A DNA stretch of 64,000 nt from JBBRDU01 sp038203615. GTDB lineage: Bacteria > Verrucomicrobiota > Verrucomicrobiia > Chthoniobacterales > UBA10450. This document shows, in pieces, positions 34,648 through 43,421 of the stretch (within the stretch, counting starts at the first letter, position 1; every line of letters begins with the position of its first letter). The notes below the pieces were generated by a model that did no database searches, was not told where the DNA came from, and was given only the letters and a program-made list of their open reading frames with translations. The DNA lies in contig JBBRDU010000004.1 of assembly GCA_038203615.1 (NCBI GenBank), positions 11,940 through 75,939 on the forward strand, written 5' to 3'. The position numbers and the translations under genes are program-made.

Positions 34648-37163
34648 CCCGCAGATCTCAGCTTTTGGCCGGCCGTCTCCACCTCGAGAACGGTCTGGAT
34701 GGCTTGTTCCAGACGCTCTAAATTGATCGGCTTGGTCAGGTGCTCCGAAAAGCCGGCCGCCCTGGCTGTGTTGACGTCGTTCTCCGTCCCGAACCCACTG
34801 ATCGCGATTCCCCGCAACTTGCGGGAGGCGGAGAGTTCGCGCATCAATTCATAGCCGCTGCGGTCGGGCAGGCCGATGTCGCTGATCAATAAATCGAAAT
34901 CGTGGATGTTGGCTTTCTCCACCGCTTGATCGGCCGTGTGCGCGACCGTGATTTCGTAGCCCCGCCGTTCCAGCATCATCTTCATTCCTGTGCAGGTGTC
35001 ATGGTGATCGTCCACCAGGAGAATATGGCAGGCACGGTCTTCCGTTTTCTTCTGCTCCGCGCGCGGGGCCGGTTTTCCTTCGTCCCTGCCACTGGCTGAG
35101 AGCGCTGGCGTGGCCACGGTCCGAAGGGTGAGGGTGAAGGTTGAGCCCTGCTCCTTCCCGGGGCTCTCCACCCGGATTTTCCCCCCATGGGCGTCGACCA
35201 TTGCCTTGGAGATGGCCAGGCCCAGTCCGAGCCCGCCGAAGCGCCGCGTAATCGAGCTTTGTCCCTGCTCGAAGGCGTTGAAAATTTTGCCGATCTTTTC
35301 CGATTCAATGCCGATACCCGTGTCGATAACCCGCGCTTCCAGCTCATCTGGCGACGGGTTCGAGGTATGAACGGTGATGAGCCCGCCGGTCGGCGTGAAT
35401 TTTACGCTGTTCTTGATCAGGTTCCAGAAAATCTGCTGCAACCGGGCTGGATCCCCTTCGACAAAGGGCCGGCTCGCCTCGAGGTGAAATTCGAACTGCA
35501 GCTTTTTCTGTTGAATTTCGTCGCGACAGATTTCGTAGGCTCGCTGCACCGTTTCATGCACGGAGACTGTTTCGAAACTGAGCTGCAACTTTCCTTTGGC
35601 GATGCGAGTGACATCGAGGAGGTCATCGATAAGTCGCGCCTCCAGTTCCACATTCCGCCGAATGACTTCAAGGGCGTGACGGGTTTGCGGGGAGTCCGGC
35701 GTACTCGCTTCCAACTCACCAACCATCGCGATGACGGGGGAGAGAGGATTGCGCAATTCATGCGACAAAAGAGCGAGGAACTGATCCTTGGCCGCGTTCG
35801 CGCCAATCAACTCCTGCCGCAGGGTGACATCGCGGGTCTTGTCTTCCACCAGGTAGAGCACGCCTTGGACGGTTTGCTGTGAACCCTGTAGCCGCAGGAG
35901 GCTGACGTTGACGAAGTGAGTCATGCCTCCTTCGTCTTTGAAAGGCTGCTCGATTAATTGGAAGGGCGTGCCAAAGGAAAGCACCCGCTCGATCGCGCCC
36001 AGAGGCGCGATTTTGACGTCGTCGTAAGCCGCTTCCGTGATGTCCTGGCGGAGAGGCAATCCGCCAAAACGCCGGGCCATTTGCGCGAAGGCATCGTTCG
36101 CCTGCAGAAACCGGCGGGTGGCCGGGTCGACGAAGGCGATCCCGGTCGGCATGTTGGCCAGAATCTTCTCATTGAAGATCACTTCGCGTTCCAGCCGCCG
36201 GGCTGATTCCGTCTGGCGTCGGTAAAACCGCCCACCGAGCAGAGCGAAGACGAGTGTCAATCCCATCAGCCAGACGGTCAGCACCGCCATGCGGCCGACC
36301 AGGTCGTGCACTGGTTTGTAGGCGACCGCCTTGGGCTGCTCCACCACGGCCATCCAGCCAGTTGCTTCCACCGGGCTGAAGGAATAAAGGCTGCCGTTGC
36401 GTTCCACGTGGCCGCTTTTCTCTTTGCCAATCTCCTTGATCAGATTCTGCCCCTCGGGCGAAAGCGGGCTCGCATTGGTGTTAAAATTTTTGGTGAACAG
36501 GGCGCGGCCATCCTGATCTAGGACCTGGCATTGCGCCTGGTCGGCGAACTCGATGGTGGAGAGACGCCGGCCGATGCGCTCGACCAAAACGGAGACGCCC
36601 AGGTATCCAATGACGGATCCGTTAGGCGCGCGCACTGCCCCCACGATATCCGTGGCCATGCGCTGGTCGGGGAAGCGGGGATGAACGGCCGAAAAGTAGG
36701 GCTGATTGGCGTGCGCGGCCGCTTCTCTCCAGGAACTCGAGCCGTAGTCTTTGCCCACCATGGAGGGATCCGGCGGCACGGCCGCGACGAGCCGGCCGTC
36801 GGCCGAAGTCAGGAACATGCCGTCAATGCGCGGATGAGAATAGAAGGCGGAAGCGAGCCATTGCTGCGTGGCGGCCGGCGTGCCCGCGCCCGACAGGATA
36901 TGGGCGGCGTCCGGGGCACTCTGATAATAGTCGATAATTCCGCTGGTGCGACTCAGGTCGTCGCCCACCATGTGCCCGATTAATTGCACGAAAGTCTGGC
37001 GATCCCGCAGGATTCTCGATTCCAGCGTATTGCTAAGGATGGTGTAGGAAACGACCAGGGTCAGGATGGAAGGGACCCAGCCGGCCAGCAAGATCGGGAA
37101 GACAATGTTGAACCGCTCAAAGCGGCTCTGGGTCTGCTTGATGGGTGTTTCTCGCAATTCCAT
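34644..37163 (-). CDS. dCache-PAS hybrid histidine kinase with C-terminal receiver
   Basis: From the ATG at 37163 the protein is 839 residues. Two membrane helices (about 19-41 and 292-311) flank a ~250-residue periplasmic dCache-like sensor (FLTSADGRLVAAVPPD, PDQRMATDIVGAVR). A PAS-type region follows (~332-445), then HisKA with the phospho-His ~468 in SHELRNPLSP, and HATPase with N box NLIKNSVKF, G1 DTGIGI and G2 GGLGLGLAIS. A receiver completes it (LLVDDH, phospho-Asp ~762 in SDIGLPDRSG, Lys ~811). Hybrid kinases normally signal through a phosphotransferase or another regulator, none of which is adjacent. The upstream in-frame extension (to 37517) is GC-rich nonsense and overlaps the next gene. 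Confidence 0.92.
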   Translation of the reverse strand: MELRETPIKQTQSRFERFNIVFPILLAGWVPSILTLVVSYTILSNTLESRILRDRQTFVQLIGHMVGDDLSRTSGIIDYYQSAPDAAHILSGAGTPAATQQWLASAFYSHPRIDGMFLTSADGRLVAAVPPDPSMVGKDYGSSSWREAAAHANQPYFSAVHPRFPDQRMATDIVGAVRAPNGSVIGYLGVSVLVERIGRRLSTIEFADQAQCQVLDQDGRALFTKNFNTNASPLSPEGQNLIKEIGKEKSGHVERNGSLYSFSPVEATGWMAVVEQPKAVAYKPVHDLVGRMAVLTVWLMGLTLVFALLGGRFYRRQTESARRLEREVIFNEKILANMPTGIAFVDPATRRFLQANDAFAQMARRFGGLPLRQDITEAAYDDVKIAPLGAIERVLSFGTPFQLIEQPFKDEGGMTHFVNVSLLRLQGSQQTVQGVLYLVEDKTRDVTLRQELIGANAAKDQFLALLSHELRNPLSPVIAMVGELEASTPDSPQTRHALEVIRRNVELEARLIDDLLDVTRIAKGKLQLSFETVSVHETVQRAYEICRDEIQQKKLQFEFHLEASRPFVEGDPARLQQIFWNLIKNSVKFTPTGGLITVHTSNPSPDELEARVIDTGIGIESEKIGKIFNAFEQGQSSITRRFGGLGLGLAISKAMVDAHGGKIRVESPGKEQGSTFTLTLRTVATPALSASGRDEGKPAPRAEQKKTEDRACHILLVDDHHDTCTGMKMMLERRGYEITVAHTADQAVEKANIHDFDLLISDIGLPDRSGYELMRELSASRKLRGIAISGFGTENDVNTARAAGFSEHLTKPINLERLEQAIQTVLEVETAGQKLRSAG

Positions 37164-37228
37164 TCGGCGGTTGTTGCGGGGCAGCCAATATATTACAAAG
37201 CGAAGGCTCGTCCCGCGGGTGGGCTGGG

Positions 37229-38068
37229 TTAATGGTTCTGCCGGAGAGTAAGATCCAAGTCCCGCGCTTGTTGGTGAATCGCCCTGACCTGCGCGAGTTG
37301 CAACCCGGAAGAGCCGCTTTTCGCGAGCGTGCCTTGAATTTCGTGAAGGCCGGTCCGCAGCTTTTGGAAGACCGGGGTGTGAGCCGCCAGCGGCGGGAGG
37401 GTATTGAGTTCTTCCACGAAGTAATCCAGCAGCTCGGGCTGTGCCAAAACGCGGGCCCGTTCCGGGGAAAAGTCGGCCTCCACGGCCGCCGCTCCGATTT
37501 CGAGCCCCCGCAGCCATCCGCCCAGGCTGATCAGAGCCGCCATCTTTTCGTCGCGCAAATTGATCATGGCATGCTCGACGTCTGCCTGGGTGGCGATCAA
37601 TTCTTTGCGCATGGCCGCCCAGTTCCCGGCCCGACCCAGCTCGGTAAGGCTGGCACTGTGGCGTATGACCCGCTCGGCCACGCCCAGCCCGCGCGCCTCT
37701 CGGATGAGAACGCGGCCGAGTTCATCCACCAGGTTCCGCTTTTCCCCTGTGACGATGAGAAAGCCGTCGGCGATGAGTCCCCCGAAAATCAATCCCTTTT
37801 GCTCGCGCCCTGCGGGAGACGAGGCCGGGAGTTCGCGCCAGAGTTGGGTGAAAGGGAGCGGCTTGAGCTTGTCGAGTTGCTCGAACACGTGCTCGATGCG
37901 TGGCGCCGTGTAGCGGTTGACCCCCAATTCTTCGCGCTCATGCCCCGGTTCGGCGGCTGGTTCCTCCTGGCCCGTCGCTGACCCGGCCGGGAGCAGGATC
38001 GCGAGTATAAAACCGAATACCATTCGCGCGGGAAAATACCGTGATTTTACCAATGGCGCGTCATTCAT
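37229..38068 (-). CDS. Exported helical protein of unknown function
   Basis: The ATG at 38068 gives 279 residues. The hydrophobic stretch ARMVFGFILAILLPAGSATG followed by QEEP looks like a signal peptide, so the protein is probably periplasmic. The rest is helical and charged (GREQKGLIFGGLIADGFLIV, ELIATQADVEHAMINLRDEK, ELLDYFVEELNTLPPLAAHT). An N-terminal region before 38068 in the same frame lacks a ribosome site. It is divergent from the glycosyltransferase gene. I see no known domain and will not name one. Confidence 0.6.
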   Translation of the reverse strand: MNDAPLVKSRYFPARMVFGFILAILLPAGSATGQEEPAAEPGHEREELGVNRYTAPRIEHVFEQLDKLKPLPFTQLWRELPASSPAGREQKGLIFGGLIADGFLIVTGEKRNLVDELGRVLIREARGLGVAERVIRHSASLTELGRAGNWAAMRKELIATQADVEHAMINLRDEKMAALISLGGWLRGLEIGAAAVEADFSPERARVLAQPELLDYFVEELNTLPPLAAHTPVFQKLRTGLHEIQGTLAKSGSSGLQLAQVRAIHQQARDLDLTLRQNH

Positions 38069-38164
38069 TTCCCGAGGCAAACAGGGTTTTTTTGATTTGA
38101 CGCACGCTGCGGAAGCGGCATCATGTCGCCCTTGCTGGCTAAGCCGGCGAGCTCTAGAAGCCTT

Positions 38165-39667
38165 ATGCAAGGAAGCCTCAGCTATTTTATTTGGACGATC
38201 TGCTATTTGAGTGTCCTTTTCGGGCTCTCTGCGTACGGCCTTCATCGTTACGTCATCATATATCTGTTTCTGAAGAATCGGAAGCGGGAACCGAAGCCAT
38301 TTTCTCATTTCGAACAGCTGCCTAAAGTGACGGTGCAGCTCCCTATTTTTAACGAAATTTATGTGGTCGAACGGCTACTGCGGTCCGTCAGCGAACTCGA
38401 TTATCCGAGGGAACTCCTTCAGATTCAGGTATTAGACGATTCGACCGATGACACCCGCGAGATCACGTCCACTTGCGCGGAGGAGCTGCGCTCCCGCGGT
38501 TTTAATGTGGAGTTGATCCAGCGGGTCGATCGCACCGGCTTTAAGGCCGGCGCCCTGGCCACGGGACTCGAGTCCGCCGAGGGCGATTTTGTCTGCATCC
38601 TCGATGCCGATTTTGTTCCAACCCCCGATCTGCTCCAGAAGACGATCCATTTCTTCACCGATCCGAAAGTGGGGATGATCCAGACGCGCTGGGGACATCT
38701 CAACCGCGGCTACTCCATGCTGACCCGGGTGCAGGCCATGTTCCTGGACGGACACCTCCTTCTCGAGCAAACCGCCCGCAGCCGCAGCGGACGTTTTTTC
38801 AATTTCAATGGCACGGCCGGCCTGTGGCGCCGGTCCTGTATCAAGGAGGCCGGGGGATGGCAGCATGATACGCTGACGGAAGACCTGGATCTGAGTTATC
38901 GAGCCCAGTTGGCCGGCTGGAAATTCGTTTTTCTGACCGATGTAGTGACCCCGGCGGAGTTGCCCGTGGACATGAACGGTTTTAAGTCGCAGCAACATCG
39001 CTGGACCAAGGGTTCGATTCAGACCTGCAAGAAATTGTTGCCGACCATCTGGCGCAGCGAACTTCCGCTCATCATTAAACTGGAGGCGACCGGGCATCTC
39101 ACCTCGAACTTCGCCTATCTCCTTCTGGCCTGCCTTTGTGTGCTTCTGCACCCGTCGACGGGAGGGCCGCAGGGCTGGGTCCGGACGGTCCTCATCGATA
39201 TCCCAATTTTCCTCACGGCCTCCGTCTCCGTGGCCGTCTTCTATATATGTGCGCAGCGCGAGCTGCATCCGCGCTCCTGGATGAAGGAGATGCTGTTGCT
39301 GCCCTGTCTGCTCGCCCTCGGCGTCGGCTTGTCCCTCAACAACGCGCGCGCCGTCCTCGAGGCGGTCTTTAATCACCAGAGCGATTTTGCCCGCACCCCC
39401 AAATACGGGATCGAACGGAAATCCCAGCCCTGGCGCAACTGCAAGTACATGCCGCTCAAGTCGCTTCTGCCTATCGCCGAAGGCGCCTTTGCCATCTACT
39501 TCACCTACTTCGTCTGGTATGCCATCGCTCACCGGCAATTCCTGTCGGTACCGTTTTTGCTCATGTTCCAGGCAGGCTTTCTTTATGTTTCCTTGTCTTC
39601 CCTCGCACCCTGGTGGCCGCGAATTAGCTTCGGAAACTCCCGGGCCGCCGCCGCGATTACCGCGTGA
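38165..39667 (+). CDS. Cellulose-synthase-like family 2 glycosyltransferase
   Basis: An inner-membrane processive-type GT2. The 500 residues have one N-terminal helix, a cytosolic catalytic domain, and four C-terminal hydrophobic segments. All D,D,D,QxxRW elements are visible: VLDDSTDDT (~residues 91-99), LDADFVP (~150), TLTEDLDLSY and QQHRWTKGSIQ. This layout fits enzymes polymerising or elongating beta-linked glycans such as beta-glucan, or transferring mannose in synthesis of glycolipids. The ATG at 38165 is taken; a start at 38123 adds 14 residues. The L,D-transpeptidase follows 31 bp later. Confidence 0.88.
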   Translation: MQGSLSYFIWTICYLSVLFGLSAYGLHRYVIIYLFLKNRKREPKPFSHFEQLPKVTVQLPIFNEIYVVERLLRSVSELDYPRELLQIQVLDDSTDDTREITSTCAEELRSRGFNVELIQRVDRTGFKAGALATGLESAEGDFVCILDADFVPTPDLLQKTIHFFTDPKVGMIQTRWGHLNRGYSMLTRVQAMFLDGHLLLEQTARSRSGRFFNFNGTAGLWRRSCIKEAGGWQHDTLTEDLDLSYRAQLAGWKFVFLTDVVTPAELPVDMNGFKSQQHRWTKGSIQTCKKLLPTIWRSELPLIIKLEATGHLTSNFAYLLLACLCVLLHPSTGGPQGWVRTVLIDIPIFLTASVSVAVFYICAQRELHPRSWMKEMLLLPCLLALGVGLSLNNARAVLEAVFNHQSDFARTPKYGIERKSQPWRNCKYMPLKSLLPIAEGAFAIYFTYFVWYAIAHRQFLSVPFLLMFQAGFLYVSLSSLAPWWPRISFGNSRAAAAITA

Positions 39668-39698
39668 CAAGCGGGAATTATTAAGTAAAGGGTCGGGC

Positions 39699-40334
39699 AT
39701 GGTCCGTTTTCTGCCGGCTCTGCTGGCTCTGGCTCTGCTGGCTCCGGCAGGGCGCGCCGCCTCCACCATCACGGCCGCGCCCATGGAGGAATTTCCGGAC
39801 CGGGTGGTCGTTAGCGTGCGCGATCAGAAGCTGATGGTGGTGCATAACGGGACCCGGGTGGCGATCTATCCGGTTTCCACGTCGAAGTACGGACTGGGTG
39901 ATTTTTGGGGACGCATGACCACTCCGCTCGGCTACCTTCAGGTGGCTCAAAAAATCGGCGATCACGCGCCGGTCGGGGCGGTTTTTCATAACCGCCGTTT
40001 TACCGGCGAAATTCTGAAACCGAACGCTCCCGGTCGCGACCCGGTCATTACCCGGATCATCTGGCTGCGTGGGCTTGAGCCGCAGAATGCCCATGCTTTC
40101 AGTCGCTGCATCTATATTCACGGCACGCCGGAGGAGCGTTACATCGGTCAGCCCGCCAGTTACGGATGCATCCGGATGAAATCATGCGATATCGCTGCTC
40201 TCTACAATCAGGTTCCGATCGGCGCCCTCGTGCAGATCGTTCCCGATCGGTTGCCGAATATGAAGAAGGCGCGCCGGACGCTGCGGGAGGAGACCGCGAA
40301 CGCGGCGCTGGCCGAGAATCGCTCGTTTCTGTAG
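39699..40334 (+). CDS. L,D-transpeptidase (YkuD-family), exported
   Basis: The 211-residue protein starts MVRFLPALLALALLAPAGRA, a signal peptide with AxA-like cleavage, so it acts in the periplasm. The catalytic motif HGT...SYGCIRM (about residues 146-168) with an S-x-GC-x-R arrangement marks an L,D-transpeptidase cross-linking or anchoring peptidoglycan stems. DRVVVSVRDQKLMVVHNG is the family's first strand pair. There is no LysM domain. It follows the GT2 gene by 31 bp and probably shares its transcript. Confidence 0.85.
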   Translation: MVRFLPALLALALLAPAGRAASTITAAPMEEFPDRVVVSVRDQKLMVVHNGTRVAIYPVSTSKYGLGDFWGRMTTPLGYLQVAQKIGDHAPVGAVFHNRRFTGEILKPNAPGRDPVITRIIWLRGLEPQNAHAFSRCIYIHGTPEERYIGQPASYGCIRMKSCDIAALYNQVPIGALVQIVPDRLPNMKKARRTLREETANAALAENRSFL

Positions 40335-40469
40335 GGAAGCTGCCAGTCCGCCATCGAACGGACCCGCCGTGGAGAGCTTCCCGTCTTTCCTTAAACGGCC
40401 GACCCTCCGCATCTTGACAAGTGCGCGTTGCTCCGCGAGCCTCCACGCCCCGAAACTTTTCTCGAACCC

Positions 40470-40721
40470 ATGGCCAATACCAAGTCCGCCTCCAAACGCG
40501 CTCGCCAAACATCGATGCGCTCGTTACGCAATCGCAGCGTCCTGACCCATCTGCGCAACCTGAAAAAGCGCACGCGTTCCTCGGAAAAGGTCGAGACGAG
40601 CCAGGTGCGCGCTCTCATTTCGGCCATCGACAAAGCGGCCAAACGCGGCATCATCCACCGCAACGCGGCCAACCGGCAGAAAGCCCGGCTGGCCCGCGTC
40701 GTCAGCGCCGCCCAGAAATAA
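40470..40721 (+). CDS. rpsT: Ribosomal protein S20
   Basis: S20 binds 16S rRNA in the small subunit. The ATG at 40470 gives an 83-residue, strongly basic, three-helix protein: MANTKSASKRARQTSMRSLR, then TSQVRALISAIDKAAKRGII and HRNAANRQKARLARVV, matching S20. A longer frame upstream would include non-homologous sequence. It is separated from neighbours by ~135 bp on the 5' side and so likely has its own promoter. Confidence 0.96.
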   Translation: MANTKSASKRARQTSMRSLRNRSVLTHLRNLKKRTRSSEKVETSQVRALISAIDKAAKRGIIHRNAANRQKARLARVVSAAQK

Positions 40722-40798
40722 ATTCGGTCTCCGTTGGACCGCGCGAAGCCACCCAAATGGCCTTTGCATATCGCGCAGGACGGATAGATTCTCTGCCG

Positions 40799-41386
40799 AT
40801 GATCCCGGCTTTCCTTCTCCTTCTTGCAGCCGTCGCCTATCGCATCGCGACGGGACTTTTTATTCTGTCCGGGGCCACCTGGCTCTCCAATTTCGCGCCG
40901 CTCGCCGCCATCGCGCTTTGTGCGGCGGTTTACTTCCCCTCCAAACTTAAATTTTCGGTGCCGCTCATCGCGCTCTTTTTGTCCGACCTCGTGCTGAACG
41001 CGCGCTACGGAGCCTCCCTGCTCGATGCGCACATCGTCTGCCGCTATCTCGCCCTCACCATCGTCGGCGCTCTCGGAGTTCTGCTGCAGAACCGAGCCTC
41101 CCTCAAAACGCTCCTGCCCGCGTCCATCGTCTCATCCACCATTTTTTACGCGATCACCAATGCCTTTTCCTGGTTGAGCGATCCGGGTTATGCCAAAAAC
41201 GTGGCTGGCCTGGTGCAGGCGCTGACTGTCGGTCTGCCGCAATATAGTTCCACGCCGACCTGGATGTTTTTTCGAAACTCGCTCCTGAGCGATTTGTTTT
41301 TCACCTGTCTCTTCGTCCTGTGCGTGCATTTCAGCCGCAACGCTGAATCCGCGCCGAGCAAAACCGCACTCGCGCGGGCCGCGTAA
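40799..41386 (+). CDS. Integral membrane protein, DUF6580-like
   Basis: The 195-residue protein consists of about five hydrophobic helices. It resembles the DUF6580 family: helix one, then SNFAPLAAIALCAAVYFPSK, SVPLIALFLSDLVLNARYG, and SIVSSTIFYAITNAFSWLSD. The family has no assigned biochemical role. The ATG at 40799 places the first helix at the N-terminus. An ATG at 40757 is also possible. It follows rpsT and precedes pdhA by 5 bp, so could be co-transcribed with the pdh genes, but no functional link is known. Confidence 0.6.
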   Translation: MIPAFLLLLAAVAYRIATGLFILSGATWLSNFAPLAAIALCAAVYFPSKLKFSVPLIALFLSDLVLNARYGASLLDAHIVCRYLALTIVGALGVLLQNRASLKTLLPASIVSSTIFYAITNAFSWLSDPGYAKNVAGLVQALTVGLPQYSSTPTWMFFRNSLLSDLFFTCLFVLCVHFSRNAESAPSKTALARAA

Positions 41387-41391
41387 ACTCC

Positions 41392-42429
41392 ATGCAGCCC
41401 GCGGAGCAGCGCGACGAAGTCGAGATGCTCTCGCTGATGCTGTTGATCCGGCGCTTCGAAGAACGCGCCAGCCAACAGTATCAAGCGCAGAAGATCGGCG
41501 GTTTTTGTCATCTTTATATCGGACAGGAAGCGGTCGTGGTCGGCGCCGTCGCCGCCACCCGGCAGGATGACTACATCATCACGGCCTATCGCGATCACGC
41601 CCACGCCCTCGCCCGCGGAACCAGTCCCGATGCCTGCATGGCCGAGCTTTTCGGAAAGGAAACCGGCTGCTCGCGCGGACTGGGCGGATCGATGCATTAT
41701 TTCGATCGCAAGAATCACATGTACGGCGGCCATGCCATTGTGGCAGCGCACGTGCCGGTGGCGGCGGGCATGGCCTTCGCCTCCAAATACCGCAAGGAAG
41801 ATCGTGTCACGCTCTGCTTCTTTGGCGATGGCGCCATCAACCAGGGCGCATTTCACGAAGCCCTCAACCTGGCTGGTCTCTATCGGCTCCCCATCGTTTT
41901 CATCTGCGAGAATAACCTCTTCGCCATGGGCACATCGGTGAAACGCTCGACCTCGCTGAAACAGATTGTCGATCGAGCCGAGGGTTACGATATCCCGGGT
42001 GAAATCGTTGATGGCATGAACTTTCGCGAAGTGCGCGATCGCCTGAGCGAGATCGTCGGTTCCATCCGGAAGGATCCGCACCCGGCCTTTGTCGAAGCGC
42101 GCACTTACCGTTATCGCGGCCATTCCATGTCTGACCCGGCCAGTTACCGGACCAAGGACGAACTGGAAAAGTACCGGCTGGACGATCCGATCACGCGTTT
42201 GCGCGCGCAATTGACGCGCGAAGGCAAGCTGAGCCACGAAGAATTCGACAAGATGGACAAGCGGGCCAAGGAAACGGCCCTGGCCAGTGTGAAGTTCGCC
42301 GAGGAAAGTCCGGAGCCGCCGCTCGAGAAACTTTACGATTACACCTGCGTCGAGAGCGCTGTAGAGGCAGACGTGCTTCCTGCAAAATCCAAAAAAAGCG
42401 CGACCAACACGGCCGCCCCTACAGCGTGA
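41392..42429 (+). CDS. pdhA: Pyruvate dehydrogenase E1 component alpha subunit
   Basis: E1-alpha binds thiamine diphosphate and decarboxylates pyruvate in the PDH complex. The 345 residues show GFCHLYIGQEAVVVGAVAA, the ThDP motif FFGDGAINQGAFHEALNLAG (the last half with N), and the phospho-loop-like TYRYRGHSMSDPASYR. The C-terminal ~25 residues (after KLYDYTCVE) are unusual: they are encoded by an inverted repeat element at 42358-42425 (see that entry). The stop overlaps the pdhB GTG start by 4 bp. pdhA-pdhB-pdhC form one operon. Confidence 0.96.
   Translation: MQPAEQRDEVEMLSLMLLIRRFEERASQQYQAQKIGGFCHLYIGQEAVVVGAVAATRQDDYIITAYRDHAHALARGTSPDACMAELFGKETGCSRGLGGSMHYFDRKNHMYGGHAIVAAHVPVAAGMAFASKYRKEDRVTLCFFGDGAINQGAFHEALNLAGLYRLPIVFICENNLFAMGTSVKRSTSLKQIVDRAEGYDIPGEIVDGMNFREVRDRLSEIVGSIRKDPHPAFVEARTYRYRGHSMSDPASYRTKDELEKYRLDDPITRLRAQLTREGKLSHEEFDKMDKRAKETALASVKFAEESPEPPLEKLYDYTCVESAVEADVLPAKSKKSATNTAAPTA
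42358..42425. repeat. Palindromic repeat family C copy inside the 3' end of pdhA
   Basis: The left arm GCTGTAGAGGCAGACGTGCT (42358-) and the complement of the right arm, GCTGTAGGGGCGGCCGTGTT, are homologous, so the 68 bp form an imperfect inverted repeat around an A-rich loop. It encodes the last ~22 residues of PdhA, ends at the base before the pdhB GTG, and is therefore both translated and positioned at the cistron junction. Confidence 0.7.
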
Positions 42430-43409
42430 GAGAGATCACTTATCGACAGGCGCTGAACGAAGCGCTCGCGGAAGAACTGGAACGCGATGGGAATGTCTTT
42501 TTGATGGGCGAAGAAGTGGCCGAGTACAACGGCGCTTACAAGGTGAGCCAGGGATTGCTCGACCGCTTTGGCCCGAATCGCATCATCGACACGCCCATCA
42601 GCGAAAACGGTTTTGCCGGCATGGGGGTGGGCGCTGCCATGGTCGGCTTGCGTCCCATCATCGAGTTCATGACCTTCAGCTTTTCGCTGGTGGCTTTCGA
42701 CCAGGTGGTGAATAACGCGCCCAACATGCTGACCATGTCGGGCGGGCAGTTCAATATTCCCATCACGTTCCGCGGACCGAACGGACCGGCCCATCAACTG
42801 GGTGCCACCCATTCGCATGCCACCGAATGCCTCTACGCCAATGTGCCGGGACTGAAAATCTGCACCCCGGCCACCCCGCGCGATGCCAAGGGACTGCTCA
42901 AGACCGCGGTGCGCGATGATAATCCCGTGCTCGTGCTGGAATCGGAGCTTCTCTACAGCTCCAAGGGAATGGTCGAACCGCTCGATCAGGATTTGTTGAT
43001 CCCGCTGGGGGAGGCGGAGGTTAAGCGCGAAGGCAGTGACGTTTCTATTATTTGTTATGCCCAGACCGTGCCCATCGCGCTGGCCGCGGCCGCGCGCCTG
43101 GAGGAAGAAGATATTAGCGCGGAGATTATCGATCTCCGCTCGATCAAGCCGCTCGACGAACGAGCCATCTACGAATCGGTCTCGAAAACCCATCGCGTCG
43201 TCATTATCGAACAGGACCGGCCGTTCTGCGGCGTGGGCGCCGAGGTCTGTTATCGAATTCAAAAGAATATTTTCGATGCGCTCGATGCCCCGATCCTGCG
43301 AGTATCACAGGAAGACGTGCCCATGCCCTACAACGAACGTCTGGAAAAAGCGGTATTACCCAACGCGGAGAAGCTCATCGCAGCCGTGCACAAGGTTTGT
43401 TACGCTTAG
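42426..43409 (+). CDS. pdhB: Pyruvate dehydrogenase E1 component beta subunit
   Basis: PdhB completes the E1 heterotetramer with PdhA. The 327 residues begin at GTG (REITYRQALNEALAEELERD) and contain FLMGEEVAEYNGAYKVSQGL, FGPNRIIDTPISENGFAGMG, and GPAHQLGATHSHATECLYA, all canonical. The C-terminal transketolase domain has LDEDISAEIIDLRSIKPLDE-like sequence. The start overlaps pdhA by 4 bp. pdhC follows after 12 bp. The complex would supply acetyl-CoA. Confidence 0.97.
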   Translation: MREITYRQALNEALAEELERDGNVFLMGEEVAEYNGAYKVSQGLLDRFGPNRIIDTPISENGFAGMGVGAAMVGLRPIIEFMTFSFSLVAFDQVVNNAPNMLTMSGGQFNIPITFRGPNGPAHQLGATHSHATECLYANVPGLKICTPATPRDAKGLLKTAVRDDNPVLVLESELLYSSKGMVEPLDQDLLIPLGEAEVKREGSDVSIICYAQTVPIALAAAARLEEEDISAEIIDLRSIKPLDERAIYESVSKTHRVVIIEQDRPFCGVGAEVCYRIQKNIFDALDAPILRVSQEDVPMPYNERLEKAVLPNAEKLIAAVHKVCYA

Positions 43410-43421
43410 GAAAAATTCGCC

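Noticed and set aside
37164..37517. N-terminal extension of the hybrid kinase frame
   Set aside because: It is Arg/Gly-rich low-complexity sequence overlapping the neighbouring gene. The ATG at 37163 sits directly before the first membrane helix.
38432..39784. 450-codon frame antisense to the GT2 glycosyltransferase
   Set aside because: The sense strand has all four GT2 motifs, and the antisense product lacks any recognisable feature.
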